64,000 nt of DNA from Novosphingobium sp. PP1Y (GTDB lineage: Bacteria; Pseudomonadota; Alphaproteobacteria; Sphingomonadales; Sphingomonadaceae): positions 806,001 to 870,000 of the forward strand of contig NC_015583.1 in the NCBI RefSeq assembly GCF_000253255.1, written 5' to 3'. Under the pieces are notes generated by a model. That model was not told the origin of the DNA. It worked only from the letters and a program-made list of their open reading frames with translations, and did not search any database. This document shows positions 46,781-55,907 of this stretch, in pieces (the first letter of the stretch is position 1; each line of letters starts with the position of its first letter). A program made the position numbers and the translations under genes.

Positions 46781-49006
46781 ATGAATCATATCCGTACATC
46801 GGCAGTGGCAATCGCGATCGCTATTGCGACCGGAACCATTAACGCCGCCTATGCCCAAGATGCCGTCGAAGACGATAACTACGAAGCCAGCGGCGACATC
46901 ATTGTAACTGCGACCCGATCGCAATCACTGGCCTCAAAGACGCCTGTCGCGCTGAGCGCCGTCAGCGGCGAGCAATTGACTGCTGCCGGTATTTCCAACC
47001 CTACGACGCTTGCAGAGCAGGTTCCCAACCTCTCGATCGATCGCGCCAACGGACTGCAGATCACGATTCGCGGCGTTTCGAGTTCTGACGGCACCGAAAA
47101 GGGCGATCCGTCGGCCGCCTTTATGGTCGACGGTATCTACATCGCCCGTCCGCAGGTTCAGGAAGTAAGCTTCTTCGACATTGCGCGGGTTGAAGTGTTA
47201 CGCGGTCCGCAGGGAACCCTGTTTGGTCGCAACACCACCGCCGGTTTGGTCAACATCATTGCCAACAAGCCGAGCGTGTCGGGCTTTTCGGGTTCGGTCG
47301 ACGCGACTTACGGCAATTACGACACGCGCCAGCTGACTGGCGTTGTCAACCTGCCCGTCAGTGACAACATCGCCGTGCGCGCGGCGGCGAACTACGACTA
47401 TCGTGACAGCACGATGATCGCCGGTCCGGCGTTCGATGCCTCCCTTGATCCCTACAAGAACAACCTGTCGGGTCGTTTGTCGGCTTTGTTCAACTTCGGC
47501 AACGGGTCGCTGCTGCTCCGCGGTGATTACTCGCGGATGCGCGGCCAGACCGCAAATATCCTTCCCGTCTCGAACTTCTACTCCAACTACGCGACTTCCG
47601 GATCGACCCCGATCTACAACGGTGCGGACAAGAGCGCCGACGACCTTATGACGTTCGGCCTGCCGTTTTCGGGTTCGCTCGATCGCCGGAACAGTACCTG
47701 GGGCGTCTTAGGCGACTTCGAGTACGATCTCGGCCCGGTCACGGTGAATTACCTCGGTTCGTATCGCGAATTCGACCGCGACGAGCAGGGCTTCGTCATC
47801 GTTCGCAGCGCCGGTACCGCCGCGAACGATTTCGATGGAAGCTATTGGCAGACGAGCCATGAACTCCGCTTTTCTGCCGGCAACGCCGGTCCGCTGAAGG
47901 TGCAGGCCGGGGTTTATTATTTCAAGGAAAAGTCGGCCATCGGGTATTACATCTTCGGCTTCACGTCACCCACGCCGGGGACCAGGGGCTATACCCGCGG
48001 CTTCCCGCAGGATCCGACTATCGCCGAATCGAAGGCGCTGTTCGGACAGGCGACTTACAGCCTGACCGACACGCTTCGGGTCACTGGCGGCGTTCGCTAT
48101 TCGCATGATGAAAAGTCGCGCGTCGGCTTCTCGGTCACCTGTCAGACCCCCGCGTGCGACCAGGCGGGCGACACGCTGGCCCCAAACAATGCGCAGGGGA
48201 CGTTCTCGAAGGTTACTTGGCGCGCAGGCCTCGATTATGACCTCGACAGTCGTTCATTGCTCTATGCGGTCGTCTCGACTGGTTACAAGGCCGGTGGCTT
48301 CAACGACGGTTGCGAAGTGGGTACCGCCCCCGGTTGCGCCCAGACACGCGACGCGCTCTACTACCAGCCTGAAGAGCTGACCGCGTACGAGGTGGGTCTC
48401 AAGACCCGCTTTGCCGACAACCGGGTCCGCCTCAACCTTTCGGCTTTCCACTACGACTATACCAACATCCAGCTCAGCCAGCTGACCCAGCTTTGCGGGG
48501 GGCCTTGCCGCGTAACTACCAACGCCGGAAAGGCGAAAGTCGACGGTGTCGAAGCGGAGTCCGTCATCGAACCTTATGACGGAGGTAAACTAGATCTTAG
48601 CGTCGCCTGGCTCGATGCGCGCTTTACCGAGTTCCTGCTTACCCCGACCGACGACTGGGCTGGCCGAGCGCTCGACCGTTCGCCCGAATGGGTTGTCGCG
48701 GCCGGATATACACATCAGATCAATCTTGCGAATGGCGGCAATATCCAGCTCGGTGCTCGCACGCGGGTTTCGGACAGTTATCAGATCGCCGCGCTCGGCA
48801 CGGCCAATCAGTTCCGCGTTCCGTCCTATACCAAGACGGACGTGCAAGTCGCCTACAACGCACCGGACAATCGCTGGTATCTTCAGGCCTTTGCCAAAAA
48901 CCTGGAAAACAGCATCGTGGTGACGTCGGCGTCGACCGGATCGTTTGCCTATATCACCGTTGCCGACCCACGGACGTACGGAGTGCGCGCGGGGATCAAA
49001 TTCTAG
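46781..49006 (+). CDS. TonB-dependent outer-membrane receptor next to Nit1C
   Basis: About 741 residues: signal peptide (SAVAIAIAIATGTINAAYAQ), TonB-box-like GDIIVTATRSQSLASKTPVA, plug with LRGPQGTLFGRNTTAG, and a barrel ending GVRAGIKF. The frame also has an ATG at 46772, but GAGGGA suits the ATG at 46781 by spacing. It is close in sequence to the receptor at 5041-7293, including the EKGDPSAAF and STGYKAGGFNDGC motifs. Two related receptors, each next to a nitrilase gene, suggest import of related ligands. A strong terminator follows. Confidence 0.92.
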   Translation: MNHIRTSAVAIAIAIATGTINAAYAQDAVEDDNYEASGDIIVTATRSQSLASKTPVALSAVSGEQLTAAGISNPTTLAEQVPNLSIDRANGLQITIRGVSSSDGTEKGDPSAAFMVDGIYIARPQVQEVSFFDIARVEVLRGPQGTLFGRNTTAGLVNIIANKPSVSGFSGSVDATYGNYDTRQLTGVVNLPVSDNIAVRAAANYDYRDSTMIAGPAFDASLDPYKNNLSGRLSALFNFGNGSLLLRGDYSRMRGQTANILPVSNFYSNYATSGSTPIYNGADKSADDLMTFGLPFSGSLDRRNSTWGVLGDFEYDLGPVTVNYLGSYREFDRDEQGFVIVRSAGTAANDFDGSYWQTSHELRFSAGNAGPLKVQAGVYYFKEKSAIGYYIFGFTSPTPGTRGYTRGFPQDPTIAESKALFGQATYSLTDTLRVTGGVRYSHDEKSRVGFSVTCQTPACDQAGDTLAPNNAQGTFSKVTWRAGLDYDLDSRSLLYAVVSTGYKAGGFNDGCEVGTAPGCAQTRDALYYQPEELTAYEVGLKTRFADNRVRLNLSAFHYDYTNIQLSQLTQLCGGPCRVTTNAGKAKVDGVEAESVIEPYDGGKLDLSVAWLDARFTEFLLTPTDDWAGRALDRSPEWVVAAGYTHQINLANGGNIQLGARTRVSDSYQIAALGTANQFRVPSYTKTDVQVAYNAPDNRWYLQAFAKNLENSIVVTSASTGSFAYITVADPRTYGVRAGIKF

Positions 49007-49025
49007 TTTCTCCCTCCCACCCTCA

Positions 49026-49066
49026 AATGGCGGGTACGACATTCCTGTCGTGCCCGCCATTTTTTT
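49026..49066 (+). terminator. Rho-independent terminator after the TonB receptor
   Basis: A 15-bp stem (AATGGCGGGTACGAC pairing with GTCGTGCCCGCCATT, one G-T mismatch), a 6-base loop and a run of seven T follow the receptor stop by 20 bases. Confidence 0.85.
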
Positions 49067-49186
49067 GTTCGTTTGCACTGTGAGGTTGGGGAGAGGGGCA
49101 AGGGGAAGGCTCTGATGATGTGACCGCCCCCCGACGGCATCTCTGTGCCAAGGTGGGTCTGCAACGATCCACAAAGGAGAGCGGTC

Positions 49187-49440
49187 ATGTTAGAGATTAT
49201 CACGGTCGGACTCGATCTGGCAAAGCACGTGTTTCAGGTACATGGGGCTGACGGCGCGGGCCGAGCGGTTCTGCGCAAAAGGCTGAGGAGAGACCAGGTG
49301 CTGGCGTTTTTCGGTCAGCTGCCGCGCTGCGTCGTCGCCATGGAAGCCTGTGGCGGCGCCCATTTCTGGGGCCGCGAGATCGGCAAGGTGGGCCATGAGG
49401 TGCGGCTCATCCCGCCTGCTTACGTGAAGCCTTTCGTCAA
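49187..49440 (+). pseudogene. IS110-family transposase, N-terminal fragment
   Basis: The frame begins MLEIITVGLDLAKHVFQVHG, the first part of the DEDD transposase domain of IS110/IS1111 elements, with a GGAG ribosome-binding site. It continues to CGGAHFWGREIGKVGHEVRL and PPAYVKPFVK and is then cut by unrelated sequence at about 49440, where the following tyrosine-recombinase element starts. The remaining two thirds of the transposase are missing. Confidence 0.85.
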
Positions 49441-49598
49441 GTTATGCTCACCTCGCCATAATATGACTAATCACGAGGTTCCCATAATGCGGAGGAACGC
49501 GGCCTGATTGGCGGATTTTCACCGTTTTTGGATCGGCTTGCTTCGCATTATTTGGAGCCGAACCTCTGCGGGTCAATCGACCAGCAGAGGAGCCGCCA
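49441..49598. other. Element end with short inverted motifs, upstream of a tyrosine recombinase
   Basis: Between the IS110 break and the recombinase start are CCATAATATG, CCCATAATGCG and, further on, the inverted CGCATTAT. Such repeated TTATGG-type motifs could be recombinase binding sites. The same CCCATAA core occurs at the far end of the RIT element near 61684. Confidence 0.35.
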
Positions 49599-50387
49599 AT
49601 GTCGGATAACCATCATGAACTAATCGCCGCACTCAAGTCGTCGCTTATCGGTCAGCGATACAGCCCGGTGGTGGTGAGGAACTACTGCGCCTACGCGTCT
49701 GGATTTCTCGATTATCTGGGGCAGCGGGGCATCACGGTCGCGGACGTGATCGACTTGCATGTGGAACAATATCTGCGGCACGCAATCGTCCAGTTCGAAA
49801 AGCAGCGTGGTCGAGGTCCCAGCGCGCGCTGGCACGAGGTCCCACGCTCCGGAATTCACGCACTGTTGCGGCTTGTTCACGGCCAATGGCCGCCAGCCAT
49901 CAAGCCAGCCTGCGAGGCCGATGAGGTCCGATTTTCAATCTGCGCCGAATACGAAATCTGGCTGCGTGAGGAACGCGGGTTGGCTTGTTCCAGCGTTGCA
50001 GCGCTGATGTGGGAAGCCCGGAACTTCCTTGCCTGGCAGATCGATCATGGGCTCGACGGTTTGGCGGTTCTGAGCGTGACTGACATTGACCACTACATGG
50101 ATTTGCGCGCGCCGAAATTGAGGCGCTGCTCGCTGAAGTCTGTCGCAGAGCGGCTTCGCGCGTTACTGCGCTACCTCCATGTCACAGGTCGCGTTACGAC
50201 GGATCTGTCCGGGCATGTCCTGGCACCGACGCTTTATGCATATGAAGGCGTACCTTCGGTCCTGGACCGCGGGCAGATCATCGCCGTGCTGGAGAGTGCC
50301 GAGAAGGACAAGTCACCGGCAGGGTTACGGGACCATGCGATCCTGCAACTCCTCGCTGCCTATGGTCTGCGGTCAGGTGTAAGCTGA
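49599..50387 (+). pseudogene. Tyrosine recombinase, C-terminally truncated
   Basis: A 262-residue N-terminal part with the SAM-like core-binding domain (IGQRYSPVVVRNYCAYASGF) and the start of the catalytic domain up to the first catalytic Arg in LLAAYGLRSG. It then stops, so the His-x-x-Arg and Tyr motifs are missing. Sequence after the stop up to about 50450 may still be recombinase DNA in another frame. This resembles the first gene of multi-recombinase cassettes, but its partners are not here. It is not a second half of the gene at 58611, because both contain the Arg motif. Confidence 0.75.
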
Positions 50388-50491
50388 CGTTCCAGAGAGC
50401 GCAGCGGAACGGCGAGAGTTGGTCGGCATGAGAAACGCTAAGTGTGGCGAGAATCTCTGCGGATTGGCCGCCAGCGCGGACCTTTTCACGG

Positions 50492-50815
50492 CTAACCGTC
50501 GTAATTCGATGATGTCCAATCTTCCCGACCATGCCGGACGCGTAGAATGATGACCTCGCCCTCATTTCCTACATCATAAATCACCAGGTGGGCCTTGTAG
50601 GGATGCACGCGAACTGGCGGCGAGATTTCCTCTCGCAAGCGCGCGGCATGGGGATAGTCTGCGAGAAACGCGAAAATCGCACTCAGCCCTTCGTGATAAC
50701 CGTCAGCCTGCGGCAAGCCAAACTGCTCGATGCCTTCCAGAAAAATGGCTGTCAGATCGTCGGCTGCGGCGCGTGTTAAGTGAAAACGTGGCACAGTCAG
50801 GCTTGCAGTACCCAT
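50492..50815 (-). CDS. parE: ParE-family toxin, separated from its antitoxin by IS66
   Basis: A toxin of the RelE/ParE superfamily: PRFHLTRAAADDLTAIFLEG at the N-terminus, then FGLPQADGYHEGLSAIFAFL and the C-terminal VIILRVRHGREDW typical of ParE (gyrase poison). The ATG at 50815 lies inside the IS66 end. In the original locus the start was probably the GTG at 50794, giving VPRFHLTRAA. Removing IS66 and one target copy places this GTG two bases after the stop of parD (56561-56818). The present transcription signal is unclear because the antitoxin promoter is 5.7 kb away. Confidence 0.82.
   Translation of the reverse strand: MGTASLTVPRFHLTRAAADDLTAIFLEGIEQFGLPQADGYHEGLSAIFAFLADYPHAARLREEISPPVRVHPYKAHLVIYDVGNEGEVIILRVRHGREDWTSSNYDG
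50800..50807. repeat. IS66 target-site duplication, left copy (GGCTTGCA)
   Basis: GGCTTGCA recurs at 56576-56583, directly outside the other IS66 end. Eight bases is the usual IS66 duplication length. Confidence 0.8.
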
Positions 50816-50892
50816 CCGGTGAGCCCCGCCTTGTCCGGTTAGTGAACGACCGGTCTTAAGAGCGCTCGTATGAGCGAGCTTAGGAGCGCAGC

Positions 50893-51261
50893 ATGGGGCA
50901 GATCACGGTAATGACGGGGCCGGAGCGGCGGCGTCGGTGGCGGGACGAGGAACGGTTCCAGATCTTGGCCGAGGCTTTCGCGCCGGGCGCATGTGTCGCG
51001 GACGTAGCCCGGCGGCGGGACGTCTCGACCAGCCTGATCTACACCTGGCGGCGTAATCTGCGACGCGAACAGGCCGAAGGGGCATCCCTTCCGATGGTGG
51101 AGGCAACCTTTGCCCAGGCGGTCCTCGCCAAGGATGAGAAGGTGGACGGCTGTGATCGCTGTCCCGTGATCACCGTCGAACTGGGCGAAGGCCGGAGCGT
51201 TCGCATTTCGGCCGGAGCGCCCGCCGCACTGGTCAGCGCGACCTTGAAGGCGCTGCGGTGA
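50893..51261 (+). CDS. tnpA: IS66 accessory protein TnpA
   Basis: A 122-residue protein with a helix-turn-helix of transposase/Orf-8 type: RRRRWRDEERFQILAEAFAP, then VADVARRRDVSTSLIYTWRR. It binds element ends with TnpB in IS66 transposition. The stop overlaps the tnpB start by three bases. Confidence 0.88.
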   Translation: MGQITVMTGPERRRRWRDEERFQILAEAFAPGACVADVARRRDVSTSLIYTWRRNLRREQAEGASLPMVEATFAQAVLAKDEKVDGCDRCPVITVELGEGRSVRISAGAPAALVSATLKALR

Positions 51262-51557
51262 TACTAACGGGCGCGCGGGTGTGGATCGCCATGGGGCACA
51301 CGGACATGCGCAAAGGGATGCAGGGGCTGGCCTTGCAGGTCCAGCAGGGCCTGAAGCGCGACCCACACGGGGGCGACCTGTTCGTGTTTCGCGGACGGAC
51401 GGGATCGCTGATCAAGATCATCTGGCACGACGGTATCGGCATATCCCTTCATTCCAAGCGGCTCGAGAAGGGACGCTTCGTGTGGCCCTCGGCGAAGGAC
51501 GGGATCGTCTCGCTGACCAACGCGCAATTGTCCTGCCTGCTGGAGGGGATCGACTAG
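51258..51557 (+). CDS. tnpB: IS66 accessory protein TnpB
   Basis: A 99-residue TnpB starting at GTG 51258. The motif ARVWIAMGHTDMRKGMQGLA, with LFVFRGRTGSLIKIIWHDGI, is diagnostic. It acts with TnpA and TnpC; the precise biochemical role is not known. Overlap with tnpA implies coupling. Confidence 0.9.
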   Translation: MILTGARVWIAMGHTDMRKGMQGLALQVQQGLKRDPHGGDLFVFRGRTGSLIKIIWHDGIGISLHSKRLEKGRFVWPSAKDGIVSLTNAQLSCLLEGID

Positions 51558-51663
51558 CGTAACCCGCAGTATTCCTGGCGCCCGCAGAGCGCCGGATAGG
51601 CCGGCCACTTTCTTCGCCTTCCGGCGCATTTTCGGCTTCAATGCTGCGCCGATCTGTGATTCC

Positions 51664-53142
51664 ATGCTCGTCATGGACACCGCCGCATCGCCCCTCCCGG
51701 ACGACGCCGAAGCGCTCAAGGCGCTGCTGTCCGCCGCGCTCGAACGCGCCGATGATGCCGAAGCGCGCCTCGCCAATGCCATGGCCCGCGAGAGCGCGAC
51801 CGAGGCGATGATCGCCCACCTCAAGCTGCAAATCGCCAAGCTGCGCCGCGAGCAATATGGCGCCAGCGCCGAGCGCAGCCGTCGGCTTCTCGACCAGCTT
51901 GAGCTTCAGCTGGAAGACCTCGAGGCCGATGCCTGCGAGGATGATCTGGCCGCCGAAGTTGCCGCCGCCAGGACAGCCCATGTCGCCGCCTTCGCGCGCA
52001 AGCGGCCGAGCCGCAAGCCGTTCCCCGAACATCTCCCGCGCGAGCGCGTCGTCATTCCCGCGCCGTGTTCGTGCCCGTCCTGCGGCGGCGCGCGCCTGTC
52101 GAAGCTCGGCGAGGATGTGACCGAGACGCTCGAAGTGATCCCGCGCCAGTGGAAGGTGATCCAGACGGTGCGCGAGAAGTTTTCGTGCCGGGATTGCGAG
52201 GAGATCACGCAGCCCCCGGCGCCGTTCCATGTGGTACCGCGCGGATGGGCTGGGCCCAGTTTCCTCGCCATGCTGCTGTTCGAGAAGTATGGCCAGCACC
52301 AGCCCCTTAACCGCCAGGCCGAGCGCTTTGCCCGCGAAGGCGTGGCACTCAGCACTTCGACGCTGGCCGATCAGGTAGGCGCGGCGGCCTTCGCGCTGAT
52401 GCCGCTCTACCGACGGATCGAGGCCCATGTCCTGGCTGCACGGCGTTTGCATGGCGACGATACGACCGTGCCGGTCCTTGCCAAGGGCAAGACCGATACC
52501 GCGCGGCTCTGGGTCTACGTTCGCGATGACCGGCCCTTTGCCGGCAGCGATCCGCCCGCAGCCCTGTTCCACTATTCCCGCGACCGGCGCGGCGAGCATC
52601 CTCGGGCGCATCTGGCGTCCTGGGCAGGGCTTCTGCAGGCCGATGCTTATGGCGGCTACAACGAGCTCTACGCGCCCGGCCGTCAGCCTGCGCCCGTGAT
52701 CGAGGCCGGCTGCTTCGCACACGCACGGCGCAAGTTCTTTGAACTCGCCGACGTCGAGGCCGCCGCGCGCCGGAAGAGCCGCGGTGAGCGCACCGGCATG
52801 ATCTATCCGATCGCGCTGGAAGCCGTGCAGCGCCTCGATGCCCTGTTCGAGATCGAGCGTGGCATCAGTGGCAAGGCAGCAGCGGAACGCCTCGCCGTCC
52901 GGCAGGACCGCAGCGCCCCGCTGATCGCGGATCTGCACGCCTGGCTCGCCGCCCAGCTCGCGAAGCTCTCGCGCAGCCACGATCTGGCCAAGGCGATAAA
53001 CTACATGCTCCGACGCTGGGATGCCTTCACGAGGTTCCTCGGCGATGGTCGGATCTGCATCACCAACAACGCCGCCGAACGGGCACTGCGCTGCGTTGCC
53101 GAAGCGTGTTTCATTATGCACTCCATATTCAAGTATCTGTAA
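51664..53142 (+). pseudogene. tnpC: IS66 transposase TnpC, 5' part (interrupted)
   Basis: The first 479 codons of TnpC: a leucine-rich N-terminal helix, the zinc-finger region (PCSCPSCGGARLSKLGEDVT), and the DDE domain (LHGDDTTVPVLAKGKTDTAR, then LQADAYGGYNELY and RICITNNAAERALR). The natural sequence stops after RCVA at base 53100, and the last codons before the stop belong to the inserted element. The missing C-terminus is encoded at 55686-55907, so the joined protein would be about 552 residues, normal for IS66. The current product lacks the conserved GRKAWLFCGSD region. Confidence 0.9.
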
Positions 53143-55201
53143 ACATTGGAAGCATATCCGCGTCAACAACGCGACACGGGCGACCCTTTCGGGCCATCGC
53201 AGATTTTACCGCTTCCGACATCAGATCGGCGGAGCGGATTTGATGCGGCGCGCGCGGTACGACCTGCACCGCCGGAAGCACGCCGGTTTTGATGAGAAGT
53301 CTTACCGTATGGCTTGAGGTGCCAAGCGCTTTGGCCGCCTCAGTCATGGTGAGCCATTCGCCGTCTTTCACCGCAGACCGGTAGGCATCGATCCCTCGCA
53401 CGCGCCGAACAGAGTAGACCCGGTGCGCCGTCCAGGTTTTGCCCTGGCCTGTAGGCAAGCCCATCCGATTGAGCGTCGCGGCGATATGCTCGTCGGACCA
53501 ACGGCCCGCCATGCTGCGCATCACCTCCAGCGCATCCTCCGCTGTTGCACAACCGTGCTCGCCGGCTTTCGGCTTGCGAACCCGCAGTTCCGAGTGCTGA
53601 CCGCCCCGCCAATGGATTGTGAGCACGACGTCACGCACGGCATCATCGACATCGACGACGATGTCGGCGATCAATGTGCGTAGCAGTTGCTGGCGAGCGC
53701 GCATCGTCACATCCGGAGCGTTCCACGCCGCCGACAGGTTTTCCGCCAGATTGGCGAACGCACCCTGATCGACCTCGATGGTTGACGGGTTTTCTGCGGG
53801 CTGGCGCGCCTCCAGATCACGGATGCGCCGCAATGCGGTTTCCCAGTTTTTCTCCAGCTGCGCCGCTATCAGGCGATTATCGGGATCACAGGCAGCGTAG
53901 CGGCGCTCGGCAAGGCGGGCCTCGTAACGCGCCTGCTGGAGTTCCAGGTCGAGAATCTGGCGCTGCTCTTCTTGTCGTTCCCTGTGCATCCGCTCCGCCT
54001 CTAACGCGGCCTCGATCGCCAAGGGTTCTACCGCGCGTAGCAGTTCGCGCGCAACTGCTGCATCCACCCGTGGACCGCCGAAGGTCATGCATCGGGGCAA
54101 GCCCATCATCAGGTTTGGTTTGTCGCAGCGATACACCGGTCGGCTCTGCGGGTTTCCGGTATAGGTGACCGTCAGTCGCCGTCCACACCGTCGGCACGTC
54201 ATGATGCCCGAGAGTAGCGCTCGGCCTCCTCGGCCGGATTTCACACCGCCGGCGCTGCCATAGTTGTTGAGTGCCAGCTGCTTCTGGTTGCGCTCGTATT
54301 CTTCCCAGCTGATGTACCCCTCATGGTGATCCTTGATGAAGACTTCCCAGGTCCCCACCGGCTTGCCGTGCCCGTAGCTCCGCCGGGCTCGCCCATCGAC
54401 AATGGAGGTTCGCTTCTCGCTTTTTCCGTAAACGTAAACGCCTGCGTAGAAGGGGTTTTTGAGAACGGCGATGACGTTGCGATAGCGGATCGGCAACCAT
54501 GTGAAGCTGGTCATGCGGCCTTCGTCCGACGGTCGCGGGAAGTGGATTTGATCGGCCTTCATCGACAACAGCACCTGACGCGCACTGCCCAGCTCTCGGA
54601 AGCGCGCAAAGATGAGCCTGATTACCTCTTGCAGGCGTAGATCGGGATCGAGGTCCAAGCCCGCTTCGCGGTGCCAAATGTAGCCGAACGGGACAGACAA
54701 GCGCAATTCGCCGCGGCGCGCCTTCGACTTTGCTGCATCGAGCATTCGCGTCCTGAGAACGCCGAGCTCGAACTCGCTGATGCTCCCCTTCATTCCCAGG
54801 AGCAGGCGGTCGTTGGGCTGGCAAGGATTGTACACGCCATCATGATCGATGACACGGGCTTCAACGAGCCCGCACAGTTCCAGCAGATGGTGCCAGTCGC
54901 GACCATTTCGCGCGAGCCTGGACGCATCAAGGCACAACACGGCACCCACCTTGCCCGCGCACAACGATGCGACCAAACGATCGAAGCCGGGCCGCGCAAC
55001 GGTTCCGCTCGCGGATCGTCCGAGATCATCGTCGATGACTTCGATATCGGTGAAGCCGTGCTGACGCGCAACGTCGACGAGGTCGTATTGCCGTCGCTGG
55101 CTTTCCAGGTTGGCCATGACCTGGGATTGTGTCGATTGACGCACATAGACGACGGCCTTGCGCTTCAGCAGCTGCGCCGGGATCAGATTAGCGTCGGTCA
55201 T
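53129..55201 (-). CDS. Large serine recombinase
   Basis: A 690-residue recombinase. The N-terminal catalytic domain has the nucleophile Ser23 in VVYVRQSTQSQ, then the Arg motif LCLDASRLARNGRDWHHLLE. The recombinase domain (FGYIWHREAGLDLDPDLRL) and a zinc-ribbon (MTCRRCGRRLTV ... YRCDKPN) follow, then a coiled-coil-like stretch near residues 400-470. The C-terminus ends in an excisionase/MerR-like helix-turn-helix (LTMTEAAKALGTSSHTVRLL). Such enzymes cut and join att sites with 2-bp overlaps. The ATG at 55201 follows GAGGAG. It presumably mobilises the element at 53101-55685. Confidence 0.9.
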   Translation of the reverse strand: MTDANLIPAQLLKRKAVVYVRQSTQSQVMANLESQRRQYDLVDVARQHGFTDIEVIDDDLGRSASGTVARPGFDRLVASLCAGKVGAVLCLDASRLARNGRDWHHLLELCGLVEARVIDHDGVYNPCQPNDRLLLGMKGSISEFELGVLRTRMLDAAKSKARRGELRLSVPFGYIWHREAGLDLDPDLRLQEVIRLIFARFRELGSARQVLLSMKADQIHFPRPSDEGRMTSFTWLPIRYRNVIAVLKNPFYAGVYVYGKSEKRTSIVDGRARRSYGHGKPVGTWEVFIKDHHEGYISWEEYERNQKQLALNNYGSAGGVKSGRGGRALLSGIMTCRRCGRRLTVTYTGNPQSRPVYRCDKPNLMMGLPRCMTFGGPRVDAAVARELLRAVEPLAIEAALEAERMHRERQEEQRQILDLELQQARYEARLAERRYAACDPDNRLIAAQLEKNWETALRRIRDLEARQPAENPSTIEVDQGAFANLAENLSAAWNAPDVTMRARQQLLRTLIADIVVDVDDAVRDVVLTIHWRGGQHSELRVRKPKAGEHGCATAEDALEVMRSMAGRWSDEHIAATLNRMGLPTGQGKTWTAHRVYSVRRVRGIDAYRSAVKDGEWLTMTEAAKALGTSSHTVRLLIKTGVLPAVQVVPRAPHQIRSADLMSEAVKSAMARKGRPCRVVDADMLPMFTDT

Positions 55202-55367
55202 CGCCGAACTCCTCGACGACGAGGCCGGCGGCCTGCATCAGGATTTGAGCGAGCGTGATTACGGCCTTCGCCCGTTCCGCATCGTTCATCCCGTCCACCC
55301 TGCGGGGCTCGAATATCAGGCTCATCTGTCTGCCCGAGGCCGGTGCGGGCCTGTCGTGCTTGTTCAT
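55188..55367 (-). CDS. Small accessory protein of the serine-recombinase element
   Basis: A 59-residue protein starting at the ATG at 55367 (MNKHDRPAPASGRQMSLIFE, then PRRVDGMNDAERAKAVITLA) after a strong GGGAGGAAG. It overlaps the recombinase start by 14 bases. Its length, context and helical C-terminal half suggest an accessory or directionality factor, but that is inference; I do not recognise a family. Confidence 0.65.
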   Translation of the reverse strand: MNKHDRPAPASGRQMSLIFEPRRVDGMNDAERAKAVITLAQILMQAAGLVVEEFGDDRR

Positions 55368-55701
55368 CGACTTCCTCCCATGCGACTCCATCATCGCGTT
55401 GGGAGTTTGGTGAAGCAGCCACCGCGGTGACCAGCCCGTTCAGCTCGGTCAGCGCCGCGACATCAACTTGGGGCGGGCCGATTCTCATCTCGGCGCAGGC
55501 GACGGGATCCACCATCCACTCCGGCATTGAAACGACAATGCCAGACGGGCCTTCCACCCTAAGGAACCTGCCGGTCGCTCGTTCCTCTACCCGCCGAACG
55601 CTGACTTTCCGCCCAAAATAGGGATGCCAAAGATAGTGAACTTCCCGCTCTTCGCCGACATGGGCAGAATGAACGGGCGATGGCCCTTGGGCGCAAGGCA
55701 T
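55198..55701 (-). CDS. DUF5372-like protein of the serine-recombinase element, start outside the element
   Basis: The conserved-looking part (VHYLWHPYFGRKVSVRRVEE, then ATGRFLRVEGPSGIVVSMPE and CAEMRIGPPQVDVAALTELN) resembles small DUF5372-type proteins that precede recombinase genes in such elements. The open frame has no ATG, GTG or TTG between the element end and this part. The only ATG, at 55701, lies in IS66 DNA. So translation may depend on a host-supplied start. The last 60 residues are low-complexity and overlap the small gene in another frame; the functional protein may be shorter. Confidence 0.5.
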   Translation of the reverse strand: MPCAQGPSPVHSAHVGEEREVHYLWHPYFGRKVSVRRVEERATGRFLRVEGPSGIVVSMPEWMVDPVACAEMRIGPPQVDVAALTELNGLVTAVAASPNSQRDDGVAWEEVDEQARQARTGLGQTDEPDIRAPQGGRDERCGTGEGRNHARSNPDAGRRPRRRGVRR

Positions 55702-55907
55702 GGCTGTTCTGCGGCTCCGATCGCGGCGGACAGCGCGCCGCCGTACTCTACTCGTTGATCCAGACCGCCCGGCTCAACGACATCGATCCGCAAGCCTGGC
55801 TGGCCGATGTCCTGGCCCGCATTGCCGAGCATCCCGTCAACCGACTCGACGAACTGCTTCCCTGGAACTGGCAAGTCCGGCCCGGAGTGCTATCGCAGGT
55901 GGCATGA
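55680..55907 (+). pseudogene. tnpC: IS66 transposase TnpC, 3' part
   Basis: The C-terminal 73 codons of tnpC: LGRKAWLFCGSDRGGQRAAV, then LYSLIQTARLNDIDPQAWLA and HPVNRLDELLPWNW. They are in frame with the 5' part ending at 53100. The ATG at 55680 is mostly inserted-element sequence and probably not a real start. Confidence 0.9.

Larger units (their letters stand above)
53101..55685 (-). mobile_element. Serine-recombinase mobile element inserted in IS66 tnpC
   Basis: A 2585-bp insertion defined by the interrupted tnpC frame: GTT GCC before it and CTT GGG CGC after it rejoin as VALGRKAWLF. GCC occurs at both junctions (53098-53100 and 55683-55685), compatible with a 2-3 bp crossover core and no long duplication. 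Near both ends lie inverted motifs: TTCATTATGC at 53110-53119 and TTCATTCTGC as complement of 55664-55673. It carries a large serine recombinase and two small genes in one operon. Confidence 0.85.

Noticed and set aside
51418..53169. Minus-strand 583-codon frame opposite IS66 tnpC
   Set aside because: Antisense of tnpC; low-complexity Gly/Arg/His content and no ribosome-binding site.
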